Assembly (NCBI RefSeq): GCF_001424195.1
Contig: NZ_LMOO01000008.1
Coordinates: forward strand, 436,743-500,742
Source: Cellulomonas sp. Leaf334
Lineage (GTDB): Bacteria; Actinomycetota; Actinomycetes; Actinomycetales; Cellulomonadaceae
DNA length: 64,000 nt
Reading direction: 5' to 3'
Each line of letters opens with the position of its first letter. Position 1 is the first letter of the stretch. Positions 27,853-36,076 of this stretch are shown piece by piece. The translations under genes were made by a program, and so were the position numbers. The notes under the pieces are model-generated. The model was given only the letters and a program-made list of their open reading frames with translations, did no database searches and was not told the origin of the DNA.

Positions 27853-28913
27853 CGAACCGTTGGGCGGAGTGGCTCAGGCGCAACGGCACGACGCGGTTCG
27901 ACATGGCTCGCAAGGCGGGTTGGGACGCGTTCGTGAACGCGGCACCGCGCGAGCCTTTGGAGCGCCTGGACCGCCGCGAGATCGCGGCGCTCGACGCAGA
28001 GGAGCTTGAGGACTACAACGAGGCGCGGTTGGTGTGGAACGCGAACCTTCCCACCGTGCACACACCGCAGCTGCTCGCCGCGTTCGCCGTGTTCGAGCAG
28101 GTTCTGGCCTCGGGACGTCGTGACGGCGACCGTCAGCGCGGATCCGTCGTAGTCAGTGCCGACGCCGGTCGTGGCAAGTCCACGACCGCCCAACAATTCG
28201 GGCGGGATCTGCATCGGCGCATTCAGCGGCGCGAGGGCGCGCTGACGGCGGAGGGCCACCAGCGATGGCCAGTCGCCTTCATCCCTCTGTCTGCCGGGAT
28301 GACCCTCAAGGGCCTGAACCAGAAGATCCTCGAGTTCTACGGGCACCCTGCCGCGGCTAGGTCATCGACGACGTCGCTGGGGTCGTTGGCGGTTGACTGC
28401 GTTCTGTCGTGCCAGACCCGATTGATCGTGATCGACGAGCTGCACTTCATCGACTTCAAACATCGGCATGGGATCGAGGTGTCCAACCACCTGAAGTGGC
28501 TGGCCAACGAGATGCCGGTGACGTTCATGTATGTAGGGATCAATCTCGCCGAGAGGGGGTTCTTCGACGACGGGCTCGCCGGCGAGCAGGCCATCTACGC
28601 ACAGACGAGCAGGCGGGCCACGCGCTGCACTCTGTCTGCCTTCAGCCTCGACAGCGACGCAGGGCACGCGATGTGGATCAAGACGCTGCGGGCTCTTGAG
28701 GGTGGCATCGTGCTAGCCGACGCTCGTCCGGGGATGCTCACTGACCACGCCCGGGAGATTTTTCGCCGCACTCAGGGCAATATCGGCTCGCTGACCAACC
28801 TCATCGACGGCGCCTGCCTCAGGGCGATGGTCACGGGCACCGAGACCATCAACGCGGACATCCTGGCCGCCGTCGTCACGGACAATGCCGCCACGCGCAG
28901 CGCCGCACGCTGA
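27849..28913 (+). CDS. tnsC: TnsC/TniB-like AAA+ ATPase regulator
   Basis: A 354-residue AAA+ protein. Walker A is SADAGRGKST (103-112), Walker B LIVIDELHFID (192-202) and sensor 1 MPVTFMYVGIN. TnsC links target selection by TniQ/TnsD to the TnsA-TnsB transposase. It starts at a GTG overlapping the tnsB stop by four bases. An N-terminal extension of about 70 residues may contact TnsB. Confidence 0.9.
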   Translation: MTNRWAEWLRRNGTTRFDMARKAGWDAFVNAAPREPLERLDRREIAALDAEELEDYNEARLVWNANLPTVHTPQLLAAFAVFEQVLASGRRDGDRQRGSVVVSADAGRGKSTTAQQFGRDLHRRIQRREGALTAEGHQRWPVAFIPLSAGMTLKGLNQKILEFYGHPAAARSSTTSLGSLAVDCVLSCQTRLIVIDELHFIDFKHRHGIEVSNHLKWLANEMPVTFMYVGINLAERGFFDDGLAGEQAIYAQTSRRATRCTLSAFSLDSDAGHAMWIKTLRALEGGIVLADARPGMLTDHAREIFRRTQGNIGSLTNLIDGACLRAMVTGTETINADILAAVVTDNAATRSAAR

Positions 28914-30567
28914 CCTCGGTGCGCGATCCGGTGGCCGTCCGCGACTGCGTGTCGCCGCCGCGGGATACGACGTCACTCAATGGCCGATCTCTGTGCCTCC
29001 CTATGACGACGAACTTCCACAGTCGTGGTTGGCGCGGGTCGCATGGCGGTACGGCATGGCGCCCACGGCCCTGTTTCGAACGCTCCAGCCGCGCATCCAA
29101 CAGTTCTCCGTCAGACACTTCGACTTCTTGATGGAAGGTCTCGCCGCTGCGACTCGCACCCACGCTCCGCAACGGCGAAGCCTGGTCGAGCTGGAGGTGG
29201 GCAGGTGGGCTCGCTCGTACGGGCGGCGGATCTCGCAAACGACGGGCCCATCGTTCTGCCCTGCATGCCTCGCAGGGCCGGATCCGTACTGGCGGCAGGA
29301 CTGGGCGCACCCACTGTCGTTCGTGTGCTCAACGCACGGGTGCCTCCTGGTCGTTCGATGCCCTGGCTGCGGCAGTCGTCCGCACAGCGCGCTCTACGGC
29401 ACGCAGCGTCCGACGCCGCCGTGGGTGTGTCCGGCCCGACGCAACGACATCGACCGCGCCCCCCGAGTACGTCGAGGCTGGTGCGGTACGGATCTTCGGC
29501 AGGTCTCGACCCCTGACGCGAGTCTCAACGAGCTCGACGCTGCCACGAGCCTGAACGACGCGATCAACCTGTCGGCGCGACGCGGGCGCGAGCTCGTCGA
29601 GACCTCTACTCGCGGGTGGCTGCCGACTCGGATCGAGTACCTCGACGCACTGCTTGAACTTCTTGACGAGCAGATTCCCGCGACCCTCTGGCCGAGCGTC
29701 GAACGACGGACGATCCTGTCGGCGCTGCACGTAGCGACGACGATCGTGAACGACGCGAGTCCCACAGACATCACCACGCTGTGCGACCAGCACGGCGTCC
29801 TGGACCCCGCTGGCCGACACACGCCGCTGCGCCCCATCCGCCTCCTGCACCCTCGCAGCCGACTACTGATGGCCCTGCGCCTGCAGTCGCTAGCCCCGAG
29901 CCTGCCCCTGGCCAGTCGCCTGGAATTCCGCACCGGCTCCAAGATGCCGCGGCTCGCAGTCGATGAAGAGCGCGCGCCCGACGGTCGAATGCACCTGACC
30001 GGGCGCTGGCCGGCGTACGGCTGGGTGCCGCCGGTGCTGTGGCCCGGCGTGCTGGACGACCTCGGCGTGACCGCACGACCACATGCCGGCGCCGCTTTGT
30101 CGATCGCGCTCTCGAAGGTCGGCTCCAACACGCCACTCCGCGCGATCGCCGTCTCGCTAGGGCTGCCGGGCTGGATTGCCGACCACGTGGCGCGGGTCCT
30201 CCGTGACCTACCCATCGACGCGGTGTGCAGGTCGCTCGAGGACCTGTTCGCACGGCTCGAAGCCAACCACCCACCGATCGACTACGCCGACCGGGTCATG
30301 GTCGGACGCGATCCGACGCAGTTCGCATCCGCCGTGGACGCCGCACTCACGGCGCGGGGCGAGGAGATCGACGCCACGGCCCGTCACGCCGCCGCGATCG
30401 AACTCTGGGCGGCTTATACCGGATCCACTCCCGCGTACTGCCCGTGGGCGGAGCGGGATGTCGTCCCGGAACTGCCCTGGTTCGTCGACCGAGCAAATCT
30501 CCTCGCTCAGGCGTACGTCGAGTTGCCTCATCACTCACACGAGCCGATGGTGTGGACACCTCCTTGA
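28885..30567 (+). CDS. tniQ: TniQ-family target selector
   Basis: A 560-residue protein. The TniQ domain opens with WPISVPPYDDELPQSWLARV and carries a zinc-binding set C125, C128, C148, H151, C153, C159 and C162 (SFCPACL ... FVCSTHGCLLVVRCPGCG). The long C-terminal part (about 230-560) is helical and of TnsD type in length, which in other elements recognises a fixed attachment site. The frame overlaps tnsC by 29 bases. With its size and no Cas neighbours, a protein-guided target choice is more likely than an RNA-guided one (inference). Confidence 0.88.
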   Translation: MPPRAAPHADLGARSGGRPRLRVAAAGYDVTQWPISVPPYDDELPQSWLARVAWRYGMAPTALFRTLQPRIQQFSVRHFDFLMEGLAAATRTHAPQRRSLVELEVGRWARSYGRRISQTTGPSFCPACLAGPDPYWRQDWAHPLSFVCSTHGCLLVVRCPGCGSRPHSALYGTQRPTPPWVCPARRNDIDRAPRVRRGWCGTDLRQVSTPDASLNELDAATSLNDAINLSARRGRELVETSTRGWLPTRIEYLDALLELLDEQIPATLWPSVERRTILSALHVATTIVNDASPTDITTLCDQHGVLDPAGRHTPLRPIRLLHPRSRLLMALRLQSLAPSLPLASRLEFRTGSKMPRLAVDEERAPDGRMHLTGRWPAYGWVPPVLWPGVLDDLGVTARPHAGAALSIALSKVGSNTPLRAIAVSLGLPGWIADHVARVLRDLPIDAVCRSLEDLFARLEANHPPIDYADRVMVGRDPTQFASAVDAALTARGEEIDATARHAAAIELWAAYTGSTPAYCPWAERDVVPELPWFVDRANLLAQAYVELPHHSHEPMVWTPP

Positions 30568-30603
30568 AGCGGGACCAGGCACGCCCTGAGCTGCGTCCAG
30601 CCG

Positions 30604-31119
30604 GTGACAGCAGCGACGGGCCGAACCTCGGCGTCCGATCAGTTCCAGAGGCAGGAGTTCGAGCGGGCGGTCACAGACCTGCAGTGGTCGACGAGCCTGC
30701 AACCACGGCACACCGACTACATGGAGGGCTCATATCGAGTGGAGGACGAACCTGGCTGCTTCAGGCCGGTCTCGACCACGGCGGAGGAGGTGCGGCGCGT
30801 GATGTGCGGGGCAGGCGTCGGTGCGCTCTCCGAACGCAATCCTCTTGGCGCGTGGCTGACGTTCTCGGTATTGGCAGCAAACGGCGTGTCCGACTGGAAC
30901 GGGACTCTGCAGGTTGGCTGGGACATGACGGCGCGCCCCCGCGACCCGCATGTCCCTGCACTAGGGTCAGATGCCGTCATCAACGACGTCAAGCGGCACG
31001 AGTGCGTGATCCCGGACGCCCCTGACGAACGGGTCGCTGGCCTGCTCCCAAGCGTCGGCGGAGATGAAGGTGACGTTGATCTCCCGGCGGAGCTTTGCCT
31101 CGAGTCCGTCGAGCGCTGA
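30604..31119 (+). CDS. Hypothetical protein after tniQ (doubtful)
   Basis: A frame of up to 171 residues from a GTG at 30604. Its central part (AEEVRRVMCGAGVGALSERN, LGAWLTFSVLAANGVSDWNG) reads like protein, but the last 150 bases overlap the convincing opposite-strand nucleotidyltransferase gene. No domain is recognised. It may be a short real gene ending in the overlap, or the degraded tail of an element gene. Confidence 0.25.
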   Translation: MTAATGRTSASDQFQRQEFERAVTDLQWSTSLQPRHTDYMEGSYRVEDEPGCFRPVSTTAEEVRRVMCGAGVGALSERNPLGAWLTFSVLAANGVSDWNGTLQVGWDMTARPRDPHVPALGSDAVINDVKRHECVIPDAPDERVAGLLPSVGGDEGDVDLPAELCLESVER

Positions 31120-31575
31120 GTCGACGGCCCCTCGGTCCGGATCGCCGACCACGAGGAGATCGATGTCTGCGGGCGCCGGCCCGGGTAGTCCGACGAACCG
31201 TGCGGCCCATGAGCCGAAGATGTAAGCGCGGTCGATCCGCGCGACGCCGCTCAGCGCTAGCCGCAGTTCCCTGCGCGGGCCGAAACTGATGATCAGCAGT
31301 TGGCGCAGCGGCTCCAGCACCGGGTTCGCATCGTTGCCGCGCAGGACGACTGCACGCCCGAGTCGAGTCGCCGTGAGGAGCCCGGTCTCGAGCAACCGTC
31401 GCGTCTCTCGATGCACCGTCGCCTCAGGCTCTGCCAGGGCTCGGGCTAGTTCTGCAGCGGTCCAGCCGATGTCTTTCGTGAGTACCTCGTACAGCACCAG
31501 CCCTTGCAGCTGCGACCGCAGAATAGGCAACAGCGCAGGTGCCGGAGTTCTCATTTGGCTGAGGTTAACACCCAT
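30967..31575 (-). CDS. Winged-helix protein with nucleotidyltransferase (MNT-like) domain
   Basis: A 202-residue protein. The N-terminal half is a winged helix (LVLYEVLTKDIGWTAAELAR ... ATVHRETRRLLETGLLTATR). The C-terminal half has a minimal nucleotidyltransferase core: YIFGSWAARFVG, then APADIDLLVVGDPD, the G-S-x-D-x-D metal-binding pattern, and an EINVTFISADAWE strand. HTH-NTase proteins occur as single genes or as antitoxins of HEPN-MNT pairs; no HEPN partner is adjacent. It may regulate the neighbouring helicase cargo (inference). An ATG at 31554 is an alternative start. Confidence 0.7.
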   Translation of the reverse strand: MGVNLSQMRTPAPALLPILRSQLQGLVLYEVLTKDIGWTAAELARALAEPEATVHRETRRLLETGLLTATRLGRAVVLRGNDANPVLEPLRQLLIISFGPRRELRLALSGVARIDRAYIFGSWAARFVGLPGPAPADIDLLVVGDPDRGAVDSALDGLEAKLRREINVTFISADAWEQASDPFVRGVRDHALVPLDVVDDGI

Positions 31576-31627
31576 CAAACGAGACCATCTGCGGCCGCGC
31601 GCCCATCTGCCTCGCCGCGGTCAGCGA

Positions 31628-32257
31628 TCAGTTCGCTGCGATGTGCGCCGGTGCGGCATCGGCCTCGGCGCGCGTTCTCGAGCGCAGAGCCTGTTCCGCG
31701 GCGATGTCCGTGACTAGCTGCTCGAGTTCCAGATCGGAGAGCCTTCGGATGAGCGCGCTCATGCGCTGCGTGCGATCGAGCCGTTCGTTTGGACGTTTGG
31801 TTGTGGCGCCACCGGTCAACCGGTACGTCCGCGGTGCGCGGCCCAGAGCGGGACGAGCACCGACACCGACCAACGTGCCCTCCGACCGTGAGCAGCCGAA
31901 CGGCTCGATCGGATTGCCAGGGCGTTCCGGCACTGCCCGACGAACGTCTTCCAGGCGTCGCCGGTAGCCGTCCTCACCGGTACGCCGTTCGTCCATCGCT
32001 TCTTCGAGGCGCGCCTTGACCTCCACGTCACGCACTCCGTGCATGACGTGGTCACGGGTGACACCTTGTTGGGTCAAGAAGTAGTCGTACTCCCCCGGCA
32101 GGAAGCGGTGAGCGCCCGTGCCGTCCGTGAACTCACGCCACGCCCCGGACTCGAACATGGCCAGCAGCAGGTCCGTCACGCGCGAGAGCCCGAGGTTGCC
32201 CATCTGCAACGCGAACGTGTGGACGTGATCGGCGTTGGTGTCGGTGAACGCGCTCAC
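31628..32257 (-). CDS. Unrecognised 209-residue partner of the HNH-helicase
   Basis: It starts at a GTG (32257) that overlaps the helicase stop by four bases, with AGAGGAG six bases upstream, so it is translated with the helicase. The N-terminal half is predicted helical (DHVHTFALQMGNLGLSRVTD, GVTRDHVMHGVRDVEVKARL); the C-terminal half is charged and ends in a helix (RMSALIRRLSDLELEQLVTD). No catalytic motif or membrane segment is seen. Tight coupling suggests a subunit or regulator of the helicase. Confidence 0.75.
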   Translation of the reverse strand: MSAFTDTNADHVHTFALQMGNLGLSRVTDLLLAMFESGAWREFTDGTGAHRFLPGEYDYFLTQQGVTRDHVMHGVRDVEVKARLEEAMDERRTGEDGYRRRLEDVRRAVPERPGNPIEPFGCSRSEGTLVGVGARPALGRAPRTYRLTGGATTKRPNERLDRTQRMSALIRRLSDLELEQLVTDIAAEQALRSRTRAEADAAPAHIAAN

Positions 32258-34317
32258 CGGTTCTCCTCTCGGGCGGCCGTGGGCAATGCGCAACCGTGGG
32301 TGTTGCAGTGCTCGCGCACCCGCGCGAGCATCCACACCTCGACCTCGGCCAACTCCTTGGATCCGGCGTCGCCACGCTCCCCCTGACGGATGCCGGCCGC
32401 GTTGTTGGCCTGGTACTGGAATGTTCCGATCGTCGAGTACCTGCTGTCGTGATCCAGGTGGTTGGTCATCCAGTTGGAGACCGCCGTGATCCGGCTGCGC
32501 CGCGCCTTGTTCAGGCTGCGGGGGTCTGCCTGGGTTGTGGTCAGTCCGGGCGGCTTGGGCACGGCTTGGGTGTACAGCGGCAGCTTCGGGGTCGCCCGAC
32601 GGGCCGCCACGGCGACCCGGGGAGCGTAGACCTCGGGGATCGACAGCTCCAGGCACAACGCGATGACCTCGCGGAGCTCATCGGCCATGACGGTGCCGTC
32701 GAACTCGCCCAAGACGGTCGCGCTATGCAGGTCCAGGGTGCTCATGTCGACCAGCTGGTAGCGCGGCATCCGCAGCCCCGAGCCCGATCCGGGACGCCCC
32801 TCGTCGTCGGCGGTCGACTCGTCCGGGACGTCGAGGATGTGGAATTGGGCCACGAGCGCCTCGGCGAACGCGGTGCGCAGGGAGGGGTTGTTCGGGATGA
32901 GGATCTGCGCGGGTAGCAGTCGCCTGTCAGCGCGCTCCACAGCTGTGACGCGCATGGCCCGCGCCATGGTCTGGGCGAGGGTGAGCACCGCGGTGGTCGC
33001 CGAGGCGTAGGCGATGACCGAGACCTCGGGACAGTCGAACCCCTCGGTCACCATCCGCACAGCCACGATCGCGCAGGAGTGCGGGGATGTGGCCGCGTCT
33101 CGCAGCGTCTTGAGCGCGTTGGAGTCCTCGGAGATCACCAGCTTGGCGAACGGGCGCCCGACGACCTTGTCGATCTCCTCGGCCGCCAGCTTGGCCGCGG
33201 CCTGGTCATCTGCGACCCACAGCATCTTCAGGGGCGCCTTGTCCTCGATCGTCGCCAGCTGTTGGCCGAGGAGCTTGACGGCCTCGTTCGCGAAAGCATG
33301 GACCAGGCCCCGGTCCATGAAGCCCTGCCGGATTGCGGTGTTGACCTGCGGACCACGGGTGAGGTCGGCGATCTCGCCCTCGAGCACCGTCTCCTCGCGG
33401 ACGTCGATGAGCCGGACCTGACCGTCGTAGGCGTACAAATCGGGACGACGCAGCTCGACACCGATCAGTGTCGATGCGTGCACTGAGTAGTCGGCCACGG
33501 CTTGGTACTTCTCCACGCCGTCGACCAGCACCCTGTCGTAGCGCACGGTGCTGATCTTCTGGTTGCCGCTGGAGCGGAACAGGGTCCCCGTCATGTTCAA
33601 GACGCCAGCTGCGTGCATGCCGTCGTCGGTCTCCTCCGAGCCGACGATGCTGGCGACCGCGTTGCCCCACGCCTTTTGGTCGCCTACGTGGTGCACCTCG
33701 TCGAGTACCAGCAGGGTTGAGGCTGCCCGCATCTGCTGGATCTGGCCGGCCGCGGACCCAGTCAGACCCTGGTAGGTGACCACGGTCCCAACCGTGTCGG
33801 GGTGCTGCAGGAAGCCGTCGCGAGGGTCCCAGTCCAGGTAGATCCGCCAGGCGGCCAGGGCGTCGGCCCACTGCTTCTGCAGCGCCCGGTTCGGCACGAC
33901 GACCACCATGCGCTGGGCAAGCCCGGAGTCCATCAGCTGGCGGAAGACCAGGCCGGCGAAGAAGGTCTTGCCGGCGCCAGGCGCGGCGTGCACGGTGGCA
34001 CGGCCCGACTGCCAGATTCGCTCGAGGATCACGTCGAGCGCCTGGGCCTGCCATTCCCGCGGCGAGGGCAGGCTCGGGTCGACAGCGTCGGTTCTGCCCT
34101 GGCGCAGGTTGCATTCGCGGCACCAGGCCTGCATCTGGGCCAGGCTCGTGGCGCCACCGTTGGTGTGCGCGACGAGGTGCGCCTGCTGCCACTCGACCCC
34201 CAGAGGGACGCCGCACCGCTGGCACCTACCGCCCGCACGTGCGAACAGGTCGACGGCCTCGGCGCGGGACAGGCGGCGCCGCGGATCCTTGCCGTACCCA
34301 GCTCGCAAGGCCTGCAT
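32254..34317 (-). CDS. HNH endonuclease domain fused to SF2 helicase
   Basis: A 687-residue protein. Residues 32-70 form a zinc-type HNH: C32-x2-C35, H47, H51, C66-x2-C69, N70 (RCQRCGVPLG ... AWCRECNLRQG). The superfamily II helicase core follows: Walker A HAAPGAGKT (110-118), a DEVH box (LLVLDEVHHVG, 206-209), motif III NMTGTLFRSS, motif V IVAVRMVTEGFDCPEVS and motif VI QTMARAMR. The ATG at 34317 follows GAGGAA. Nuclease-helicase fusions of this type are common in DNA restriction and anti-phage loci; its position behind transposition genes fits cargo. The substrate and the trigger are unknown. Confidence 0.85.
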   Translation of the reverse strand: MQALRAGYGKDPRRRLSRAEAVDLFARAGGRCQRCGVPLGVEWQQAHLVAHTNGGATSLAQMQAWCRECNLRQGRTDAVDPSLPSPREWQAQALDVILERIWQSGRATVHAAPGAGKTFFAGLVFRQLMDSGLAQRMVVVVPNRALQKQWADALAAWRIYLDWDPRDGFLQHPDTVGTVVTYQGLTGSAAGQIQQMRAASTLLVLDEVHHVGDQKAWGNAVASIVGSEETDDGMHAAGVLNMTGTLFRSSGNQKISTVRYDRVLVDGVEKYQAVADYSVHASTLIGVELRRPDLYAYDGQVRLIDVREETVLEGEIADLTRGPQVNTAIRQGFMDRGLVHAFANEAVKLLGQQLATIEDKAPLKMLWVADDQAAAKLAAEEIDKVVGRPFAKLVISEDSNALKTLRDAATSPHSCAIVAVRMVTEGFDCPEVSVIAYASATTAVLTLAQTMARAMRVTAVERADRRLLPAQILIPNNPSLRTAFAEALVAQFHILDVPDESTADDEGRPGSGSGLRMPRYQLVDMSTLDLHSATVLGEFDGTVMADELREVIALCLELSIPEVYAPRVAVAARRATPKLPLYTQAVPKPPGLTTTQADPRSLNKARRSRITAVSNWMTNHLDHDSRYSTIGTFQYQANNAAGIRQGERGDAGSKELAEVEVWMLARVREHCNTHGCALPTAAREENR

Positions 34318-34544
34318 CAACGTTCCTCTCGGAGTGCGCGCGGGCCGACGATGGCCGTGGTCGCAGGCTAGACCTGACCACCGACACCGGAGGAGTATCC
34401 GGGAGTCGATGAACTCGGGCGTCACCAGCGTCAGCAGCGCCAGCCGGCCGGCGGGCGCCGGTGCACCTGCTCGGCGCTGTCGGCCGAACAGCCTCGCGAG
34501 CCGGCACACCAGGTCCTCCACCAGATCCGGAGCGCGAGAGCCGG

Positions 34545-35285
34545 GCGACGCGATGGCGCTGGTCACGGCACGCACCCATGTCCCGGTCCCGCAGGTCGAC
34601 CACGCCGACCTGAGCCACGAGCTCGTCGACGCCGACTACTTCTTCATGCCGTTCGTCGACGCCGACAACTTCGGCATCATCATCGACAGCCTGAGCACCG
34701 AGCAGCGCGACGCGTACAACGAGGCGCTCGGCGCCACCAACCGCGAGCTGAACTCGATCCGCGGGGACTGGTTCGACCTCTCGCCGGCCCCGGTGACCCG
34801 TCGTGGCGGACCGTCTTCACCGGCATCGTCGAGGCCACCCTGGCCGACGGCGAGGCCCGCAACGTCGACAACGGCCGGGACTATGACGAGATCCGCAAGG
34901 TCGTCGCCCTGCACGCCGACGTCCTCGACGACGTCATCGAGCCCAGGTTCGTCGAGTGGGACCTCTGGGACTCCAACGTCATGGTCCGCGACGGCCACAT
35001 CGTCACCATCATCGACCACGAGAGCGCCCTGTACGGGGACCCGCTGATGGAGGCCGGCTTCGCGGGCACCTACCTCTCCGACTTCGGTGACCCGACCGCC
35101 TTCATGCGCGGCTACGGCCAGGAGCAGCTCACCCCGAGGGAGCAGACGCGCCGTGGCCTGTACTGCCTGCACCTGGTCGTGATCATGGCGATCGAGACCG
35201 TGTACCGCGGACACACGACACCACCCAGTACGACTGGGCACGCAAGCAGATCGACACGATGATGCGCCTGCTCACCGAGCCGTGA
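34545..35285 (+). pseudogene. APH-like phosphotransferase remnant with two frameshifts
   Basis: Recognisable pieces in order: MALVTARTHVPVPQVDHADL to about 34770 in one frame; DPSWRTVFTGIVEATLADGE to IDHESALYGDPLMEAGF in a second frame; and QYDWARKQIDTMMRLL to the TGA at 35283-35285 in a third. Breaks lie near 34785 and 35215. The catalytic loop region WDLWDSNVMV is present, but the N-terminal lobe before about residue 60 is missing. It once overlapped the next gene (GTGA). Confidence 0.8.
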
Positions 35286-35505
35286 GCACCGGGCGCACGC
35301 TCGACGCCGCCGCCCTGGGCGAACGGCCGGTCGGGCGGCTGCTCTGGCACGCCTGCACCCAGACCACCATCGCGGTCGGGGTCTACGGGATCTACGCGCT
35401 GACCAACGCCTGGTTCGTCGCCCGCGGCGTCGGGACGACCGCGATGGCGGCGGTCAACCTCGTCGCCCCGTTGCTCCTGGCGCTGGGCGCGGTCTCGACC
35501 GCCCA
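35282..35505 (+). pseudogene. MATE-family efflux transporter, N-terminal stump
   Basis: It begins at a GTG overlapping the kinase remnant. RPVGRLLWHACTQTTIAVGV, YALTNAWFVARGVGTTAMAA and NLVAPLLLALGAVST are the first two helices of a MATE transporter. Similarity stops at about 35505, where an inverted ArdC-like fragment is joined. Only about 75 of some 440 codons remain. Confidence 0.75.
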
Positions 35506-35509
35506 CGGG

Positions 35510-35830
35510 CGGTACGCGCAGGGGGCGAGGATCGCGATCTCTTTCTCTACCTTGCGGACCTGCCGTCCCAGGCTCTGCCAGGTGCGGAACCCGGCCACCC
35601 GGGTGGCGTCGGCGCTGCGCGGCGATGAGCAGAAGGTAGCCCGGGCTGTAGGTGTGGAACCGGGCGGCGGTGGCGAGCATCGCGCGCCAGGCGGCGGTGG
35701 CGAGCATCGCGCGCCAGGCGTCGGAGGACACCAGCGCGGCCACACCGTCGGTGATCTGCTCGTGCAGGGCGGTGGGCTTGTCGTCTGAGACCGCCGCCCG
35801 CGTGAGACGCGCTCCTATGAACGAAGGACC
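35510..35830 (-). pseudogene. ArdC-like ssDNA-binding domain fragment
   Basis: Read on the minus strand: LHEQITDGVAALVSSDAWRA, then FHTYSPGYLLLIAAQR, a frame change, and ATRVAGFRTWQSLGRQVRKV to AILAPCAYR. This is the conserved N-terminal domain of ArdC antirestriction proteins of plasmids and integrative elements. An in-frame 27-base tandem duplication repeats WRAMLATAA. The fragment stops at the MATE junction and lacks the C-terminal metalloprotease domain. Confidence 0.75.
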
Positions 35831-35862
35831 GGCGCGGCGGTGACCTCTCAGGCGCGACTCAT

Positions 35863-35958
35863 GGCCGAATCACCGAGATCGGCCCGCACGACGAGCTGGT
35901 GGGCGCGGGTGGCGACTACGCCGTGCTGTGGCGCTCGTGGCAGCACGACGCCGTCTGA
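35863..35958 (+). pseudogene. C-terminal tail of an ABC transporter ATPase
   Basis: The frame reads GRITEIGPHDELVGAGGDYA and VLWRSWQHDAV followed by a stop. This is the usual end of an exporter nucleotide-binding domain, where G-x-I-x-E-x-G-x-H-x-E-L precedes the terminal helix. Nothing upstream continues it. Confidence 0.65.
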
Positions 35959-36076
35959 GCAGGGCCGCCGTACCCGGCGTGCATCCGGGTGAGGTCGACG
36001 TGCGACAAGGCCGAATCGTACGAATCGGCTAGCCTGCAAGGTGAGATGCCTCTCATGCTCGTCGGAAGGACGTCCC

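Larger units (their letters stand above)
25059..34317. mobile_element. Tn7-like transposon, left end and core plus probable cargo (right end not found)
   Basis: The stretch contains a left end with repeated sites, the tnsA-tnsB-tnsC-tniQ core read rightwards, then a nucleotidyltransferase gene and an HNH-helicase gene pair read leftwards as probable cargo. The extent to 34317 is inference: beyond it lie fragmented genes that could be inside or outside. I found no matching inverted end, no target-site duplication, no att-type tRNA, tnsE, Cas genes or CRISPR array. Confidence 0.6.

Noticed and set aside
25059-34317. CRISPR-associated transposon
   Set aside because: No Cas12k, Cascade genes or repeats were found near the core, tnsA is present and TniQ is long, so RNA guiding is not supported.
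35990-36076. Iron box upstream of the LAxTG surface protein
   Set aside because: Only one half-site (GGCTAGCCT) fits; the other half fails the consensus at most positions.
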